The translations under genes were made by a program, and so were the position numbers. This document shows positions 57,369-63,887 of a stretch of DNA of 64,000 nt, one piece after another. The notes beneath the pieces were generated by a model that saw only the letters and a list, made by a program, of their open reading frames with translations, was not told the origin of the DNA and did no database searches. Origin of the DNA: an uncultured Collinsella sp. (GTDB taxonomy: Bacteria; Actinomycetota; Coriobacteriia; Coriobacteriales; Coriobacteriaceae). The stretch spans positions 310,001-374,000 of the forward strand of contig URPK01000001.1 of the NCBI GenBank assembly GCA_900549715.1. The letters are read 5' to 3'. The first letter of the stretch is position 1. The number at the start of each line of letters is the position of its first letter.

Positions 57369-58010
57369 TTACAGCCCCAAGATCTCCTTGACCTTGGCGA
57401 TGATGGCCTCGTCGGTGGCGTTGGCAAAGAAGTACTCCTGGAAGTGCTCACCAGCGAGGGCGCCCTTCACCAGATCCTGATCGATTTCGCCCAGGACGTC
57501 GACGAGCGGACGCATGGTCACAGCGCGCACGCCGTCGAGGATCTTCTTGTTGCGCTGCTCGGGCTCAACGCGCTCGGCGGGGTAGCCGTTGCCCGAGCCA
57601 AAGCCAAAGAGCTTCTCGAAGGTGTACTCGAGGTTGAGCTCCTGGCCCCAGCCGTTCTTGAGGGCGAAGGGCATGGCGACGGCGTTGCCATCGTTGACCT
57701 GGGCAAAGGTGTAGGCATCCAGCGGGTCGGCAACATGGCCGCACAGCACGCCGGGGAAGGAGTTGCAGGCGAGCATAGCGCCCTCGCCGGTGCCGCAACC
57801 GGTCACGACGTAGTCGGCAGCGCCGGAGTTGAGCAGCACGGCGGCAAGAATGCCGTTCTGCACGTAGGTGAGGGGCTTGGAGTCGGCGTCGGCATACATG
57901 CCATAGTTAAAGACGGTGTGCCCCATGGGCTCGACAACCTTCTTAAGCGCAGCCTCAATCATGGGGTTCTTGGAGTTCTGAGAATTCTCGTTGATCAGAG
58001 CGATCTTCAT
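57369..58010 (-). CDS. RpiB/LacA/LacB-family isomerase, probably DHU isomerase
   Basis: Protein (213 aa) of the RpiB/LacAB sugar isomerase fold (KIALINENSQNSKNP, NYGMYADADS, VTGCGTGEGAMLACNSFPGV, HVADPLDAYTF). It is transcribed with the SDR dehydrogenase gene encoded upstream. In streptococci the same pair, DhuI (RpiB-like) and DhuD, replaces KduI and KduD and turns 4-deoxy-5-hexosulose-uronate into KDG; this fits here because no KduI is present and GH105 makes that substrate. A ribose-5-phosphate isomerase role is less likely. Start at ATG 58010 behind AAAGG; an opening seven codons earlier is possible. Confidence 0.82.
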   Translation of the reverse strand: MKIALINENSQNSKNPMIEAALKKVVEPMGHTVFNYGMYADADSKPLTYVQNGILAAVLLNSGAADYVVTGCGTGEGAMLACNSFPGVLCGHVADPLDAYTFAQVNDGNAVAMPFALKNGWGQELNLEYTFEKLFGFGSGNGYPAERVEPEQRNKKILDGVRAVTMRPLVDVLGEIDQDLVKGALAGEHFQEYFFANATDEAIIAKVKEILGL

Positions 58011-58094
58011 AGGAGTTAACCTTTCTACCAAGCGTTTTTCCTTTTTGTTTCTGTGCGCGGGCGGCGGCTAATCCGACCCGCGATGAGCCACGCG

Positions 58095-58204
58095 GGCGGT
58101 CGGCAGTTAAGTCTGTCGCGAGTTCCGCACGCAAAGGAAAGCACTTAATGTGCTTTCCATCTTGCGCAGGACTGTCCGAGCAGCAGACTTAACTGCCGAC
58201 CGCC
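58095..58204 (-). repeat. Nested palindrome element, diverged copy 3
   Basis: The outer arms 58095-58115 and 58184-58204 are perfectly complementary (21 bp). The inner hairpin is GGAAAGCAC / GTGCTTTCC (58136-58158) with a CGCAA/TTGCG step below. Read on the minus strand, the left internal loop contains CTCGGACA and the right TGCGGA, the same words as in the copies at 19715 and 22240. It lies between the dehydrogenase and isomerase genes. Confidence 0.6.
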
Positions 58205-58217
58205 TCGCCCAGTTTCC

Positions 58218-59027
58218 TTACTGCGGCTGTTTGCCGATGTACGCCAGAATGCCGCCGTCCACGTACAGAATGTGCCCGTTGACGAAGTTCGATGCGTCGG
58301 AAGCCAGGAACACGGCGGGACCCTTCAAGTCCTCGGGCGTGCCCCAACGGGCGGCCGGCGTCTTGGCAATGATGAACTGGTCAAATGGGTGGCGGCTGCC
58401 GTCGGGCTGCGTCTCGCGCAGCGGTGCGGTCTGCGGCGTGGCGATGTAGCCGGGCCCAATGCCGTTGCACTGGATATTGGCCTCGCCAAACTCGGAGCAG
58501 ATGTTCTTGGTGAGCATCTTGAGTCCGCCCTTGGCGGCGGCATAGCCGGCGATGGTCTCGCGGCCCAGCTCGCTCATCATGGAGCAGATATTGATGATCT
58601 TGCCGTGACCCTTGGCGATCATGCCCGGCAGGCAGGCCTTGGACACGATGAACGGGGCATTGAGGTCGATGTCGACGACGCGACGGAAGTCCTCGGCGCT
58701 CATGTCGAGCATCGGGGTGCGCTGGATGACGCCGGCGTTGTTGACCAGAATGTCGGGCGTGGTGCCAAAATCGGCCTCGATCTTGGCGATGAGCTCGGCG
58801 ACGACGGCCTCGTCGGTGACGTCGGCAACATAGCCGTGAGCATCAAAGCCCAGCTCGCGGTAGTGCTTCTCGGCCTCGGCGACCTTGTCGGCGTGACGGG
58901 CGTTAAAGGCGATCCTGGCGCCGGCTTCGCCGAGTGCCTCGGCCATGGCCATGCCGATGCCATAGGTGGCGCCGGTCACGAGCGCGACCTTGCCGTCCAG
59001 GCGGAAGCTGTCCATAAGATCAGACAT
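58218..59027 (-). CDS. kduD: SDR dehydrogenase, DhuD/KduD type
   Basis: Short-chain dehydrogenase (269 aa) reducing 2,5-diketo-3-deoxygluconate to KDG with NAD(P)H. It has the TGATYGIG nucleotide motif, NNAGV, the catalytic Ser and YAAAKGG with Tyr and Lys, and the KduD-like C-terminus (FLASDASNFVNGHILYVDGGILAYIG). Functionally it pairs with the isomerase encoded downstream. The promoter region carries hexuronate operators. ATG 59027 follows GGAAGGA; an earlier opening nine codons upstream is not needed. Confidence 0.9.
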   Translation of the reverse strand: MSDLMDSFRLDGKVALVTGATYGIGMAMAEALGEAGARIAFNARHADKVAEAEKHYRELGFDAHGYVADVTDEAVVAELIAKIEADFGTTPDILVNNAGVIQRTPMLDMSAEDFRRVVDIDLNAPFIVSKACLPGMIAKGHGKIINICSMMSELGRETIAGYAAAKGGLKMLTKNICSEFGEANIQCNGIGPGYIATPQTAPLRETQPDGSRHPFDQFIIAKTPAARWGTPEDLKGPAVFLASDASNFVNGHILYVDGGILAYIGKQPQ

Positions 59028-59042
59028 AGCAATCCTTCCAAA

Positions 59043-59165
59043 AGAAACGTTCATCTATATAAGTCTTGCTTCTATTACAAGTTCAGTATAGGAGAAGCGG
59101 AGGAATTAAAAGTCAGGTTTTCCTAGAATCAGGTGAACGTTCACTTTTAAAAGGTGAACGGTTGC
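59043..59165 (-). promoter_or_regulatory. kduD promoter region with hexuronate operators
   Basis: A full operator GTGAACGTTCAC lies at 59133-59144, with degenerate copies at 59043-59054 and 59154-59165. A minus-strand -10 (TATACT) lies at 59085-59090. The spacing differs from the 38-41 bases seen at uxaC, the symporter and GH105. Confidence 0.55.
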
Positions 59166-59196
59166 AGCCGCTCGTCGCGATATCTGCTACATGGAG

Positions 59197-59283
59197 TAGC
59201 GCCCGTGCGCATCGCATTTCTCCTCTCATAGATGCGCGGCGCAAGAGGTCCCGAGTTCAACACGAGCTCGGGGCCTTTTTGTT
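59197..59283 (+). ncRNA. Candidate small RNA with anti-Shine-Dalgarno loop
   Basis: GCGCATC..GATGCGC (about 59208-59238) forms a stem whose loop contains TTTCTCCTCTC, complementary to Shine-Dalgarno sequences such as GAGAGG. It is followed by a terminator stem (CCCGAG/CTCGGG) ending in TTTTTG. No open frame of note. A -35-like TTGCAG (59162-59167) lies upstream, overlapped by a degenerate operator; the -10 is poor. The boundaries are guesses. Confidence 0.35.
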
Positions 59284-59304
59284 TGGATTACGGACGCATT
59301 GCCG

Positions 59305-59435
59305 GACGAAAACACTATGCGTTTGGTAAATAGTCGTATGAACGTGAAATTTGTATCTAGTTTCCGTACGCAAATAAGACGAAAACAGTTTGCGTCTGGT
59401 TCTAAGCCGTACGCAAATGTTTTTCGTCTTATAAT
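59305..59435 (+). promoter_or_regulatory. Promoter with three palindromic operators
   Basis: An 18-base motif occurs at 59305-59322, 59378-59395 and, inverted, 59411-59428. Read as a palindrome it is ACGNAAA-N3-TTTNCGT. The last copy abuts a perfect TATAAT (59430-59435), where it would cover the -35 region. The motif is not seen elsewhere in the window, which points to autoregulation of the following gene. Confidence 0.6.
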
Positions 59436-59474
59436 ACGGTTCAGATGAGCATGAAAAGGAGAAGGACCGTACGT

Positions 59475-60728
59475 ATGGTTGTCAGAGAGAGTCCTACCGT
59501 CGAATACAAGGAAAGCGTAACGCCGACGTTTCTTAAAACGGTGAGCGCCTATGCAAACTACGGGACGGGCAAGATAGAGTTTGGCGTTGACGACGGTGGT
59601 GTTGCAGTCGGTCTTTCTGACCCGGTTGCGGAGTGTCTGCGCATCGAGAACATGATTAATGACAGTCTGGATCCTGCGCCTCGTTACACGCTCGAGCTCG
59701 ACGAGAACCGCGGAACTGTAACGCTTACGGTTTACGAGGGGCAGGACAAGCCCTATCGAAGCAAGGGGAAGGCCTACAGGCGAAATGATTCGGCGACGGT
59801 AGAGGTCGACCGTTTTGAGTACGGCAGGCTGACGCTCGAAGGCAGCAATCTGACGTTCGATGCGCTCACCTCGGCTCGCCAGGACCTGAGTTTTCACACG
59901 CTCGAACACAAGTGCATCGAGCATCTAGGCATTTCTGAGCTCACGTCGGATATTATGCGAACGCTTCGCCTGCTCGGCAAGGATGGCTATACCAATGCCG
60001 CGGCGATATTGGCGGATAACAACGAATTTCCGGGCATCGACTGCGTTCGTTTTGGCGACACCGAGGACGTGCTTTTAGATCGTGAGACGACGACGGGCCT
60101 GTCTGCAATTGAGCAGGTTGATAGAGCAGTTGCCATGTTCGCGCGCTACTATCGTTATGAGCGCATCGAAGGTGTCGAGCGTGTTCAGACCGACCGGATT
60201 CCCCTCGAGGCATTCCGCGAGGCAGTTGCAAACGCTCTAGTGCATCGGACGTGGGACGTGCAAGCGAATGTTCAGGTTGCTCTGTATGATGATCGCGTCG
60301 TTGTGACTTCACCCGGGTCGTTGCCCGCTGGCTTGACGACGGAGCAATACCTGTATGGACAGATATCCGTGCTCAGAAATCCCATCGTTGCCGAGGTCTT
60401 CTTAAAGTTGGACTATATCGAGAAGTTTGGAACGGGAATTGCGCGCATTAGGCGTGCCTATCGCGATTCGATTAATCAGCCGGTCTTTGATATTCGTGGC
60501 GGCGTGGTAGCTGTCGCGTTGCCCGTTACCGATGCCTTTGAAGGGTCTGGAGAAGAGGCTCAGGTTCTTAAGGCCTTGTCGGGCGGACGAATTATGTCGC
60601 GAAGTGAGATTGAGAAACAGACGGGGCTGAGCCGTGCGCGAACACTGTCCGCGCTCGAATCTCTGCTCAGCCGAAACGCGATCATGAAACAGGGGACAGG
60701 CCGCGCCACGAAATACGAGCGAGCGTAG
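59475..60728 (+). CDS. AlbA_2/Schlafen-type ATP-binding transcriptional regulator
   Basis: Protein (417 aa) with an N-terminal AlbA_2 (divergent Schlafen) domain (ESPTVEYKESVTPTFLKTVSAYANYGTGKIEFGVDD), a middle ATP-binding-like region (PLEAFREAVANALVHRTW, SPGSLPAG, FGTGIARIRRAY) and a C-terminal winged HTH (MSRSEIEKQTGLSRARTLSALESLL). Proteins of this layout are regulators, some tied to stress or defence; no partner is evident here. The ATG at 59475 follows GAGAAGG; earlier ATGs at 59445 and 59451 are too close to the promoter. The upstream triple palindrome may be its own operator. Confidence 0.85.
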   Translation: MVVRESPTVEYKESVTPTFLKTVSAYANYGTGKIEFGVDDGGVAVGLSDPVAECLRIENMINDSLDPAPRYTLELDENRGTVTLTVYEGQDKPYRSKGKAYRRNDSATVEVDRFEYGRLTLEGSNLTFDALTSARQDLSFHTLEHKCIEHLGISELTSDIMRTLRLLGKDGYTNAAAILADNNEFPGIDCVRFGDTEDVLLDRETTTGLSAIEQVDRAVAMFARYYRYERIEGVERVQTDRIPLEAFREAVANALVHRTWDVQANVQVALYDDRVVVTSPGSLPAGLTTEQYLYGQISVLRNPIVAEVFLKLDYIEKFGTGIARIRRAYRDSINQPVFDIRGGVVAVALPVTDAFEGSGEEAQVLKALSGGRIMSRSEIEKQTGLSRARTLSALESLLSRNAIMKQGTGRATKYERA

Positions 60729-60752
60729 TCCGAAAGACCTGTGTTACCAGGC

Positions 60753-60786
60753 AGGCCCCAAGCCGCGAATGGCTTGGGGCCTTTTG
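60753..60786 (+). terminator. Terminator of the AlbA_2 gene
   Basis: AGGCCCCAAGCC / GGCTTGGGGCCT perfect 12-bp stem with a 6-base loop, then TTTTGC. Confidence 0.88.
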
Positions 60787-60951
60787 CATGCCGGCTGGCA
60801 ATGGATCAATTTATGTCAAGTTATAGCAACATATAGCTCCGCTTGCGGGGTTTGCGACGGGCTATTCCTCATCGTCCGTATAGCGCGTGCGTCGTTATTT
60901 GCGACATCGATATGCCGGGCACTCGAGCCTCGTTTGCTCCGCGGCTGTTCG

Positions 60952-61635
60952 CTATTTGGCGCCAAACGCCATGCGGACGAATCGCTGGGCAAACAGCTTG
61001 TTGGCGAAGTTGATGATGTGGCCCAAGAACAGTGCCGAGATGGCGGTGGTTACGCCAAAGCCGCCTAAGTTGTGCATGCATACCAGCGACAGCGTGAGCG
61101 AGGCGGCGACATGCGAGCAATCGAACATGACCTTTACGTCTCCAAAACGGCGCTTGAGCTTTTCCGCAATGACCTGCACCAAGCCGTCGGGTGCGTTGGG
61201 GACAACGCCCATGTTGACGACGAGACTGACGCCAAATGCGGTGATAGCGAGGGAGAGCAGCATGGTCGCAACCTGCGCGGGGAGCGCCGTGGGATGCAGC
61301 GGGTTGAACGCCATGAACAGATCGGTGAAGCCGCCCATTAGCGTTGAAAAGCAAAGCTCGAGCAAAATGCGCGGTTGAAATTCGCGTCGCAAGATGGCGA
61401 GCTGCGCCGCGATGTAAGCGACATAGGTAGTTGTAATCCAAAAGCCGAGCGTCTTGCCCGTGAGCATGGATAGGGTCGTGGCAAAGCACGTGAGCGCGGC
61501 GACGCCCAGGCCAGATGCCGTCTGGAGGCTCATACCGAGTGCCAGCACGGCAACGCCCGCCAGATACATCAGCATTCTTATGACGGTATGACGCCAGTCG
61601 ATCTTCTCGCCATGCATGATGATGAGCGGTCGCAT
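60952..61635 (-). CDS. YczE/YitT-type membrane protein
   Basis: Integral membrane protein (227 aa) with about five helices, of the YczE/YyaS/YitT group of unknown function. Characteristic stretches are GMSLQTASGLGVAALTCFATTLS, the loop FNPLHP, and VVNMGVVPNAPDGLVQVIAEKLKRRFGDVKVMFD. The start is ATG 61635 behind GAAAGGA. Upstream lie a minus-strand promoter, a perfect hairpin and the same putative RNA element that precedes eda. Together with the operator at 61958 this ties the protein to hexuronate metabolism; a transport role is plausible but not shown. Confidence 0.82.
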   Translation of the reverse strand: MRPLIIMHGEKIDWRHTVIRMLMYLAGVAVLALGMSLQTASGLGVAALTCFATTLSMLTGKTLGFWITTTYVAYIAAQLAILRREFQPRILLELCFSTLMGGFTDLFMAFNPLHPTALPAQVATMLLSLAITAFGVSLVVNMGVVPNAPDGLVQVIAEKLKRRFGDVKVMFDCSHVAASLTLSLVCMHNLGGFGVTTAISALFLGHIINFANKLFAQRFVRMAFGAK

Positions 61636-61689
61636 GCTGCTGCATCCTTTCGATTGAAGGATATTTAAAGAGAAATGTCTGACCTGGGC

Positions 61690-61804
61690 CGGCAAAAAGA
61701 GGGTTATCGGAGGCACTGCCTCAACGGCAGAAAAGCCGGCCCCATGGTCAGTCGTCTAGGAATGTCTCGTTGTGCCGGAATGGGACTGAAGGGCTCAACG
61801 AGAC
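61690..61804 (-). promoter_or_regulatory. Candidate structured leader RNA, copy 1 (yczE)
   Basis: Read on the minus strand: helix P1 GTCTCGTTG/CAACGAGAC encloses a loop with CAGTCCCATTCCGG. A downstream GACTGA can pair with TCAGTC of that loop (pseudoknot). Next, GGGCCGGC pairs with GCCGGCCC around a CTGCC/GGCAG hairpin and the single strand TGCCTCCGATAACC. It ends about 60 bases before the yczE start. The single-stranded words recur at 63888-64000 while helices differ but still pair. It matches no riboswitch family I can name. Confidence 0.6.
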
Positions 61805-61828
61805 GGGAAGAAAGCAAATGGCATGGCA

Positions 61829-61880
61829 TGGGCAATAGGATGCCAAGATGGTAGGGTGCGTCTTAGCATCCTATTGCCCA
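61829..61880. repeat. Perfect 15-bp hairpin in the yczE leader
   Basis: TGGGCAATAGGATGC (61829-61843) and its inverse (61866-61880) with a 22-base loop, between the yczE promoter and the candidate RNA. Confidence 0.6.
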
Positions 61881-61910
61881 GGCTTGACGAAATCGGTTTC
61901 GTTGAGATTT

Positions 61911-61973
61911 AGTATACGTATGGGAATCCATTTGCAAAGCGAAATAGAAGAAATTAGGTGAACGTTCACCTAA
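61911..61973. promoter_or_regulatory. yczE/gntR intergenic operator and yczE promoter
   Basis: A perfect 20-bp palindrome TTAGGTGAACGTTCACCTAA lies at 61954-61973. On the minus strand a -10 TATACT (61911-61916) and -35-like TTTGCA (61933-61938, 16-bp spacer) point toward yczE and predict a leader of about 270 bases. The palindrome could serve this promoter, the divergent gntR, or both. Confidence 0.6.
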
Positions 61974-62098
61974 TTGCAACAACTTATCGGTCAAAAGCCG
62001 AATCCCGGCCCTACCCCTCAAACATCGCCGTGGGATGGGGGATGCGATAGTATTACGTGGAGTTATTCGACAAACCGTGGGCTTCATTCGAGGGCTTT

Positions 62099-62791
62099 AT
62101 GGAACAGCACCAGCATTATCAGAGCCTGCAAGATCAGGCATACAACGCATTGCGCTCCAAGATCATCTATGCCGAGCTCAAGCCCGGCACGCGCCTTTCG
62201 GCGATTGGTCTGGAAAAGGAGACGGGAATCGGGCGTACGCCCATTCGCGAGTCCTTTGTGCGTCTGCGTGAGCAGGAGCTGGTGGAAACGCGTCCCAAAA
62301 GCGGCACCTATGTCTCAAAAATCAGCATGGAGCGCGCCGAGAACGCCTGTTTCCTGCGCGAGAAACTCGAGAGAAGCGTGCTCATTAAATGCTGCTCTGC
62401 CGCCACGCCCGAGCAAAAACATCGGCTCGAGCAGATTCTTGCCGAGTCCGAGTCGCTCGACCATAGCGAAACGCGTCGCTTTTTTGATCTGGACAACCTG
62501 TTCCATGAGACGTGTTTTGAGATTGCCGGCCGCCACATGTTGTGGGATTGGATGAAGAGCATCAACACGCATTTTGAGCGATACAACTGGTTGCGTATGG
62601 TGTCGCAGGATCTGGATTGGGAGCCGATCCGTGGGCAGCATCGCCGGATTCTCGAGGCCATTAAGAAGGGCGATACCGACACGGCGAGCTATCTGGCAGA
62701 GACGCACCTGCATCTGATGCCCGAGGAACAGGGCCCGGTTATCGCCTTACATCCCGACTATTTTGAGCTGTCCAAAGACTCGGCCATCTAA
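62099..62791 (+). CDS. GntR-family regulator, FadR/FCD type
   Basis: Transcription factor (230 aa): winged HTH at the N-terminus (LRSKIIYAELKPGTRLSAIGLEKETGIGRTPIRESFVRLREQELVETRPKSGTYVS, in pieces) and an all-helical FCD ligand domain with metal-site His residues (DLDNLFHETCFEIAG, QHRRILEAI, THLHL). Relatives such as UxuR, ExuR and LgoR respond to hexuronates or sugar acids, so this may be a second regulator of the island. ATG 62099 follows GAGGG; an upstream GTG at 62057 is too close to a TAGTAT -10. It is preceded by the 20-bp hexuronate operator. Confidence 0.88.
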   Translation: MEQHQHYQSLQDQAYNALRSKIIYAELKPGTRLSAIGLEKETGIGRTPIRESFVRLREQELVETRPKSGTYVSKISMERAENACFLREKLERSVLIKCCSAATPEQKHRLEQILAESESLDHSETRRFFDLDNLFHETCFEIAGRHMLWDWMKSINTHFERYNWLRMVSQDLDWEPIRGQHRRILEAIKKGDTDTASYLAETHLHLMPEEQGPVIALHPDYFELSKDSAI

Positions 62792-62808
62792 CTCGCCCCT
62801 ACTATTAG

Positions 62809-62871
62809 TTGCGGTGAAATAAGGATTGTTTTGTGGCTCTGACGGCGTAAACAGTCCCTATTTCACCGCAA
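62809..62871. repeat. Hairpin family 2, copy 2
   Basis: The arms 62809-62825 and 62855-62871 (17 bp, one wobble) enclose a 29-base loop starting TTGTTTTG, like the hairpin at 55096. The arms differ from that copy at several positions with matching changes on the other side. Confidence 0.65.
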
Positions 62872-62898
62872 GTGCTGGGACACATCGGGGCATGAAAA

Positions 62899-63124
62899 AG
62901 CTGCGGCACCGCTTGGAGGAAAAGACCGGAAGCAAGGGTCCATTCCTCCAGACGGCGCCGCAGCTGTTTTGGTGGCTTGGCTTTTGTCGAAGCGGCTCAG
63001 TTGGGCGCGGTCGCCAACCGAGTAGGAAAAGCGGCTCGGGGGCGTGTCGCTTCCGTCACGTTCTATCAGCATACAAGACGGTTTTGGTTCTTGCTCGTGA
63101 CGGAAACGGCGCGCTTCCGAGCCG
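62899..63124. repeat. Two further nested hairpins downstream of gntR
   Basis: First: AGCTGCGGC/GCCGCAGCT (62899-62907, 62957-62965) with an inner TGGAGGAA/TTCCTCCA, followed by TTTTGG. Second: CGGCTCGG/CCGAGCCG (63032-63039, 63117-63124) around TTCCGTCACG/CGTGACGGAA, followed by TTTT. They fill the gap between the convergent gntR and eda; no gene is seen. Confidence 0.55.
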
Positions 63125-63132
63125 TTTTAAAA

Positions 63133-63166
63133 GAAAGGGGGCGAGGTCTAGGACACGCCCCCTTTC
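63133..63166. terminator. Terminator of eda (bidirectional)
   Basis: GAAAGGGGGCG / CGCCCCCTTTC perfect 11-bp stem, T-rich on the minus strand beyond it. Confidence 0.8.
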
Positions 63167-63183
63167 ACGATAGAGAGCTAAAC

Positions 63184-63825
63184 CTAGCTGCGGACCTTCT
63201 TGACGACGTCCATGGCCTCGCGGGCGACCTGCTCGACCTTGGAGAAGTCGCCGTCGGCGAACAGGGCCGGCTTGACCATCCAGGTGCCACCGCAGGCGAT
63301 GATGGCGCTGGAGCTCAGGTACTCCTCGACGTTAGCGGTGCTCACGCCGCCGGTGGGCATAAAGCGATGGCCGACAAACGGGGCGGCGAGGGCCTTGATG
63401 GTGTTGAGTCCGCCATACTGGGCCGCGGGGAAGAACTTGGTGACCTTGAGGCCAAGGTTCTCGGCGGCGGTGACCTCGGAGGGGGTCACGGTGCCGGGAA
63501 GGACGGGCAGGTCGATGTCGATGCAGTGCTTCACGACGTCCTCGTTATAGCCCGGGGAGACGATGAACTTGGCGCCGGCGGCGCGGGCCTGCTCAACCTG
63601 CTCGACGGTCAGGACGGTGCCGGCGCCAACACACATCTCGGGCTCGGCCTCGGCCATAGCGGCGATGCACTCGGCGGCGCAGGCGGTGCGGAAGGTGACC
63701 TCGGCGGACTTCATGCCAGCTGCCATAAGGGCGTGAGCGAGCGGAGCGGCGTCCTCGACCTTATCGAGCACGACGACGGGCACGATGCCCAGGGACTCAA
63801 GCGTGGTGTAGAACTGATCGAACAT
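63184..63825 (-). CDS. eda: KDPG aldolase
   Basis: 2-Keto-3-deoxy-6-phosphogluconate aldolase (213 aa), splitting KDPG into pyruvate and glyceraldehyde-3-phosphate, the end of both uronate branches in this island. The general-base Glu lies in SAEVTFRT, the phosphate-binding GAGTVLT and the Schiff-base Lys in VTKFFPAAQYGG are present, and FMPTGGVS closes the barrel. ATG 63825 is behind GAAAGGA. A longer opening to 63915 starts inside the leader RNA and is not used. KDG kinase must be encoded elsewhere. Confidence 0.94.
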   Translation of the reverse strand: MFDQFYTTLESLGIVPVVVLDKVEDAAPLAHALMAAGMKSAEVTFRTACAAECIAAMAEAEPEMCVGAGTVLTVEQVEQARAAGAKFIVSPGYNEDVVKHCIDIDLPVLPGTVTPSEVTAAENLGLKVTKFFPAAQYGGLNTIKALAAPFVGHRFMPTGGVSTANVEEYLSSSAIIACGGTWMVKPALFADGDFSKVEQVAREAMDVVKKVRS

Positions 63826-63887
63826 GGTGTTCCTTTCGAATGTGTGGCGCGCGTGGGCGCATAGTTGCCAAATGCGATGGTCAAGAG

